Positions 6,522 to 10,066 of a DNA stretch of 10,066 bases are shown here, one piece after another (positions within the stretch are counted from its first letter, which is position 1; every line of letters begins with the position of its first letter). Under the pieces are notes generated by a model. It saw only the letters and a program-made list of their open reading frames with translations, did not search any database and had not been told where the DNA came from. This DNA comes from an uncultured Eubacteriales bacterium. GTDB taxonomy: Bacteria > Bacillota > Clostridia > Oscillospirales > Acutalibacteraceae. The position numbers and the translations under genes are program-made. The stretch spans positions 1 to 10,066 of the forward strand of contig ONXZ01000030.1 in assembly GCA_900321905.1 (NCBI GenBank), in the 5' to 3' direction.

Positions 6522-7150
6522 TACTGTTCGTCGTCCTCCTGCACGAAGAGTTCTTTGAAGTACGGCAAATCAAGCACCCAGTCGCAGTACTTGTGCCACT
6601 CGTCAAGTTTATGGTTTCTCCTTGCATAGTATATGTTGCAAAGCGTTTCATAATTCAGGGTGCAGGTGCGCATCTGGTTGTATGAACTCGGCAGCAACTG
6701 AATAATTGTGTACCACAACTCTTTGTCCTTCGTTTCAAAATAACGCAGGCGCAAATCCTCAAGTGTTTCAATCACTTTTTCCATAGCGGCAATGCCTTCG
6801 TCGTTCATTTTGTCAACGGAAAAATCGCTGAGTTCAAACGGTTTTGATGTGATTTTGTGCATTGTTGAGGTGGAGTTTGCAACGGTGGATACCTTATATG
6901 TATCGTACTCCTTCCACCAGTACATAGGCGCGGTAACGTCCACGCAAACCTGTATCATTCTTACAAACTTTCTGTGGTCTGTACCGGCTTTGCACAGTCT
7001 TTTTGCAAGGCTCAAATCGTTTTCGCCAAATACAAAATTGCCGTTTTCGTCAAAGTAAGAGTCGTATCTGTTCCACGAATTCAGCGGATTTCTCGCGCCT
7101 CTCATTGCGTTATCAAAGTTCATAACGCTTGTGCGTTCAATTTTAATCAT
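6521..7150 (-). CDS. Conserved protein of unknown function, possibly ThyX-like
   Basis: The 209 residues are soluble, with no signal peptide or membrane segment. Notable blocks are LAKRLCKAGTDHRKFVRMIQV (about 48-68), APMYWWKEYDTYK (74-86), the serine-rich STMHKI, and a C-terminal region with LPSSYNQMRT, NYETLCNIYYARRNHKLDEWH and a Leu-Pro-Tyr ending. These blocks remind me of conserved Firmicute and phage proteins sometimes described as related to flavin-dependent thymidylate synthase. The classical ThyX RHR motif is not present, so I do not assign that function. ATG 7150 is preceded by AGGAG, which overlaps the galU stop, with about 6-base spacing. The 3' end overlaps the protease gene by one base. 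Confidence 0.85.
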   Translation of the reverse strand: MIKIERTSVMNFDNAMRGARNPLNSWNRYDSYFDENGNFVFGENDLSLAKRLCKAGTDHRKFVRMIQVCVDVTAPMYWWKEYDTYKVSTVANSTSTMHKITSKPFELSDFSVDKMNDEGIAAMEKVIETLEDLRLRYFETKDKELWYTIIQLLPSSYNQMRTCTLNYETLCNIYYARRNHKLDEWHKYCDWVLDLPYFKELFVQEDDEQ

Positions 7151-7159
7151 ATTTTTCTC

Positions 7160-8026
7160 CTACAGTTCAAGATTTTTAAGGTATTCTTTAAGTTCTTCTT
7201 TAATCTCAGGGTGTTTGAGCCCAACTTCGATATTAGCCTGCAGAATACCGAATTTGTTGCCCATATCATAGCGCTTGCCGATAAAGTCTACAGCGGTTAC
7301 GCCGTCGCGCTTTGCAAGCGTTTTCATAGCGTCGGTAAGTTGCAGTTCACCGCCTGCGCCCTTGCCTGTATTTTCAAGAATTTCAAAAATTTCAGGCGGC
7401 ATAACAACTCTGCCGAGGATTGAAAAGTGGCTCATAATTTCCTCTTTTTTCGGCTTTTCAACCATATCGGTGCAGTTGTAGCAGTTGCCCTCAAGAGGCG
7501 AAACTTCAAGCGAGCAGTATTTCATAATAGCGTCGCCGGGAACTTCCTTAACGCCTACTGCGCCCTTGCCGTATTTTTCGTAAGCGTCAATGAGTTGCTT
7601 TGTAACAGGGTATTCGGAGATTATAACGTCGTCGCCGTAAAGCACAGCAAACGGCTCGTCGCCGACAAAATCTTTTGCACACAGAACTGCGTGGCCGAGT
7701 CCGCCCGTTTCTTTTTGGCGCAGAAAGTATACATTGCCAAGTTTTGCAGTAGCCTGCACTGCTTCAAGCAGGTCGGCTTTGTCCGGATTGGCTGCAAGTT
7801 TTGTTTCAAGTTCAAACGCGTGGTCAAAGTGGTCCTCAATCGCGCCCTTGCCGCGGTTTGTGATGATAAGTACGTCCTCAATTCCGCTTGCAAAAGCCTC
7901 CTCAACAATATACTGTATTGCAGGCTTGTCCACTATGTTCAGCATTTCTTTCGGCACTGCTTTTGAGGCAGGCAGCACTCTTGTGCCGAGCCCTGCTGCA
8001 GGTATTATCGCTTTTCTGATTTTCAT
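7160..8026 (-). CDS. galU: UTP-glucose-1-phosphate uridylyltransferase
   Basis: GalU makes UDP-glucose from UTP and glucose-1-phosphate, feeding cell-envelope glycans, glycolipids and galactose metabolism in the cytoplasm. The 288 residues match the bacterial family. The nucleotide-binding signature AAGLGTRVLPASK lies at 10-22 with PKEML next to it; also visible are KETGGLGHAV, LYGDDVI (metal-binding Asp), VEKP and the C-terminal KRYDMGNKFG (251-260). I prefer ATG 8026 with AGGTGGAG just upstream; a GTG at 8035 would add three residues and lacks a good binding site. The stop overlaps the ribosome binding site of the next gene. It is second in the operon, 18 bp after the Prok-RING gene. Confidence 0.96.
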   Translation of the reverse strand: MKIRKAIIPAAGLGTRVLPASKAVPKEMLNIVDKPAIQYIVEEAFASGIEDVLIITNRGKGAIEDHFDHAFELETKLAANPDKADLLEAVQATAKLGNVYFLRQKETGGLGHAVLCAKDFVGDEPFAVLYGDDVIISEYPVTKQLIDAYEKYGKGAVGVKEVPGDAIMKYCSLEVSPLEGNCYNCTDMVEKPKKEEIMSHFSILGRVVMPPEIFEILENTGKGAGGELQLTDAMKTLAKRDGVTAVDFIGKRYDMGNKFGILQANIEVGLKHPEIKEELKEYLKNLEL

Positions 8027-8044
8027 ATACTCCACCTGATTTCT

Positions 8045-9025
8045 TTATAATGATGATACTATGTTGATTACAAGGTACGCCAAAAGCGCGGGGATTATTG
8101 ATGTTCCGCCCCTGCGTGAGAGATAAAACAACTTTGCCTTTTCGCCCGTGAGTTCCGCAGGCGCGTTGCCAAAGTTAATCATAGATATCGTTTCGCCGCT
8201 GTCAAGTTTTTCAGACACGGTTTTAACACGGTTTTTGACAACTGAAAAATACATTTTGTCTGCAAACAGCGCAATGAATATCCTAACCACAACCAGCACA
8301 GCGAACATTATCATTGCAACATTCAGCGCCATTTGATAGTCGGACGCGGTGCGCAGCGACTCAAAATCAGCCTGCGTTACCGTCATCGCCCGGAATGTGC
8401 CGTTTGCCTTTGATGTTATAAGCGCGTTAACCGCTTTCATAAAATTCGGCGCCTTCGTTGTCATAAAGAAACTGCCGAGGTAACTGATAAGCGTCTGAAT
8501 TACAAGGAAACCGATTCCCTGTGTATACATCTTGCGAAACAGCAGATAATACGGACCGAAGAAGAATGCGCCCCAGTTCCATCCGAGTGCGCCTTTTTTG
8601 CCGTCAAACTTCTTAAACAACTTCATAAATCTGTCAATGTTAGTGTTGACGGACGCAGCATAGAATTTTGCATTGTCGCCGTCAATTGTTTCGCCCTCAA
8701 ATTTTGCAAAATAATCAGGCATCTGCACATTTGGCATCTGGAAAAAAGGCGGCTGATTTTGGTTTGCAGCCTCCCCTTGAGGCGCTGCAAAAGTTTTGTT
8801 ATTTGTGTTGTCCGCTTGCTTTGCAGGCGGCTGCTGTGCTTTTGCAGAACCGCTTTCATTAAATACAAATCCTGTCTGGTGCAATCCTGCGTTTACGCAG
8901 TGACCTGCGAGTTTGTAGCACTCACGGTGGTGCGGCGTGCCGCAATCAGGGCAGTATACCACATCGTCGCTGTCGTTAAACTCGTTGTTGCACACAGGAC
9001 ACTTAATTCCGTTTAGTACAGGCAT
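8045..9025 (-). CDS. Prokaryotic RING-finger / DUF2628-like membrane protein
   Basis: The N-terminus (1-45) is a zinc finger of the prokaryotic RING family 1 type: CPVC (9, 12), CPDC (25, 28), PHHREC (His33, Cys36) and Cys43, enough ligands for two zinc ions. Residues 56-100 are a low-complexity Ala/Gln/Pro/Asn linker. The segment GWNWGAFFFGPYYLLFRKMY (149-168) is the signature of DUF2628-type domains and begins a hydrophobic region to about 187; further hydrophobic segments lie at about 233-255 and 308-324. The finger should face the cytoplasm, but its role is unknown; a ubiquitin-ligase function should not be assumed. ATG 9025 is preceded by AGGAGG with good spacing. It is the first gene of the operon, under the promoter at 9083-9055. 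Confidence 0.87.
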   Translation of the reverse strand: MPVLNGIKCPVCNNEFNDSDDVVYCPDCGTPHHRECYKLAGHCVNAGLHQTGFVFNESGSAKAQQPPAKQADNTNNKTFAAPQGEAANQNQPPFFQMPNVQMPDYFAKFEGETIDGDNAKFYAASVNTNIDRFMKLFKKFDGKKGALGWNWGAFFFGPYYLLFRKMYTQGIGFLVIQTLISYLGSFFMTTKAPNFMKAVNALITSKANGTFRAMTVTQADFESLRTASDYQMALNVAMIMFAVLVVVRIFIALFADKMYFSVVKNRVKTVSEKLDSGETISMINFGNAPAELTGEKAKLFYLSRRGGTSIIPALLAYLVINIVSSL

Positions 9026-9054
9026 AATTCCCTCCTGATAATAATATTAATACT

Positions 9055-9083
9055 ATTATACTTATAAATAACGCAAAAATCAA
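9055..9083 (-). promoter_or_regulatory. Promoter for the six-gene - strand operon
   Basis: On the - strand, TTGATT (9083-9078) and TATAAT (9060-9055) are separated by 17 bp: four of six matches at -35 and a perfect -10. A transcript would start near 9048 and reach the Prok-RING ATG after about 23 bases. No other strong promoter was noticed within the tightly packed genes below it. Confidence 0.72.
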
Positions 9084-9093
9084 CATTATTAAC

Positions 9094-9122
9094 TTGAAAA
9101 ATTTGTTATATTGCTATATAAT
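9094..9122 (+). promoter_or_regulatory. prfB: Promoter for prfB
   Basis: TTGAAA (9094-9099) and TATAAT (9117-9122) are spaced by 17 bp, eleven of twelve matches to the consensus. The expected start near 9129 leaves a short leader of about 24 bases containing GGAGA (9143-9147), six to seven bases before the ATG. It points away from the operon promoter; the two -35 boxes are only 10 bp apart. Confidence 0.78.
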
Positions 9123-9152
9123 CGTACTCACAAAAGATATTTGGAGAAAGTT

Positions 9153-10066
9153 ATGCTTGAGTTTGAAGAATTAAAACAAAGACTCGCCGAGAGCGAGGAA
9201 TCCATACAAAACCTTAAAGAAGCGCTCAACATCGACGGCGTTAAGTCCGACATCGCTGTTCTTGAGGAGCAGAGCGCGGCGCCTGACTTCTGGGACGATA
9301 TGCAGAACAGCCAGAAAGTTATGCAAAAAATCGGCTCGCTCAAAGCAAAGGTTGAGTCGTATGAAAACCTTAAAAACGACTATGACGACGCGATGGTTAT
9401 GATAGAACTTGCCGACGAGGAGGGCGACGAGGAACTTGTTGAGGACTGCACAGAGTCTGTTAAAGACATAGAGCAGCGTATCGAGAACCTGACTCTTTCA
9501 ACGCTTCTCAGCGGCGAGTTTGATGACAACAACGCAATCCTCACGTTTCACGCAGGCGCAGGCGGAACAGAGGCTCAGGACTGGGCAGAAATGCTGTTTC
9601 GTATGTACAACCGCTGGGGCGAGCGTCACGGCTACAAGGTGTCAACGCTTGATTATCTTGACGGCGATGTTGCAGGCATCAAGAGCGCAACTATACTGAT
9701 TGAGGGTGAAAACGCTTACGGTTATCTGCACGGCGAAATGGGTATTCACCGTCTTGTGCGCGTGTCGCCGTTTGACTCGTCGGGCAGACGTCACACCTCG
9801 TTTGCTTCCCTTGAAGTTATGCCTGAAATCAACGATGATGTAGACGTTGAAATCCGCGAGGAAGATATTAAAATGGACGTTTACCGTGCTTCGGGCGCAG
9901 GCGGTCAAAAGGTCAACAAAACCTCGTCAGCAGTGCGTCTCACCCACGTTCCTACAGGCATTGTGGTTTCCTGCCAGATTGAGCGCAGTCAGCACCAGAA
10001 CCGCGAGGTGGCCATGCGTATGCTAAAGTCACGCCTCATGGAGATAAAGGAGCGCGAGCACCTTGA
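9153..10066 (+). CDS. prfB: Peptide chain release factor 2, 3' end outside the window
   Basis: RF2 reads stop codons UAA and UGA and triggers release of the finished protein on the ribosome. 304 residues are present; about 60-70 are expected beyond the edge. The order is an N-terminal helical domain, [12 protein letters not shown] from residue 133, the stop-codon-recognising SPF tripeptide at 205-207 within [15 protein letters not shown], and the catalytic GGQ at 250-252. These positions are the same as in E. coli RF2. The frame is open from ATG 9153 throughout. At codons 25-26, where many prfB genes carry CTT TGA with an upstream Shine-Dalgarno-like stimulator, this gene reads CTC AAC, so it needs no programmed +1 frameshift and lacks that autoregulation. 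GGAGA precedes the start. Confidence 0.96.
   Translation, partial: MLEFEELKQRLAESEESIQNLKEALNIDGVKSDIAVLEEQSAAPDFWDDMQNSQKVMQKIGSLKAKVESYENLKNDYDDAMVMIELADEEGDEELVEDCTESVKDIEQRIENLTLSTLLSGEFDDNNAILTFHAGAGGTEAQDWAEMLFRMYNRWGERHGYKVSTLDYLDGDVAGIKSATILIEGENAYGYLHGEMGIHRLVRVSPFDSSGRRHTSFASLEVMPEINDDVDVEIREEDIKMDVYRASGAGGQKVNKTSSAVRLTHVPTGIVVSCQIERSQHQNREVAMRMLKSRLMEIKEREHL

Noticed and set aside
6361..6651. Ala/Thr-rich ORF across the protease N-terminus
   Set aside because: It arises from the CAG/CCG-rich Pro/Gln tail read in another frame on the same strand.
9153..9240. Search for a CTT TGA programmed frameshift in prfB
   Set aside because: The frame reads through without any stop and the codons at the usual site are CTC AAC.
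9128..9343. - strand ORF at the start of prfB
   Set aside because: It lies opposite the recognised RF2 coding frame and covers the prfB start region; a shadow of that gene.

Overview
The window looks like a chromosomal stretch from an anaerobic, fairly low-GC Firmicute, most likely a gut Clostridia of the Ruminococcaceae/Oscillospiraceae type. The basis is an N-desulforedoxin-type superoxide reductase, strong AAGGAG ribosome binding sites, a lipoprotein with a poly-threonine linker, and Clostridia-like versions of LeuA, GalU, TadA and RF2. The genus is inference. Housekeeping genes dominate, and two AT-richer accessory pieces interrupt them.

Left part, + strand (1-3546): the 3' part of leuA, then leuB, two enzymes of leucine synthesis, closed by a strong hairpin terminator. 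Between them sits an insertion of about 0.8 kb. It is a REP-associated tyrosine transposase (RAYT, IS200-like HUH family) bracketed by two identical 31-bp perfect palindromes at 1601-1631 and 2384-2414. Its reading frame is broken by one extra T in a run of six T, just before the HUH active-site motif. The right palindrome ends two bases before the leuB ribosome binding site.

Small accessory module (3573-4587): a 67-residue XRE-type repressor (- strand) stands head to head with a secreted lipoprotein of unknown function (+ strand). The intergenic gap holds a full-consensus promoter (TTGACA, 17 bp, TATAAT) covered by two palindromic operator candidates. This looks like a compact regulator/target pair.

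Central and right part, - strand (9025 down to 4600): six closely packed genes that look like one operon, read from a promoter at 9083-9055. In order they are a Prok-RING zinc-finger/DUF2628 membrane protein, galU, a 209-residue conserved protein of uncertain function, a CPBP-family intramembrane protease with a Pro/Gln-rich tail, tadA and a superoxide reductase. Gaps are 18 bp or less, and two of the junctions are one-base TAATG/TGATG overlaps. A bidirectional hairpin at 4548-4587 ends both this operon and the lipoprotein transcript.

Right end, + strand (9153 to the edge): prfB (release factor 2), cut by the window end, with its own near-consensus promoter divergent from the operon promoter. 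It reads in one frame from the ATG, so the usual programmed frameshift at codon 25/26 is absent.
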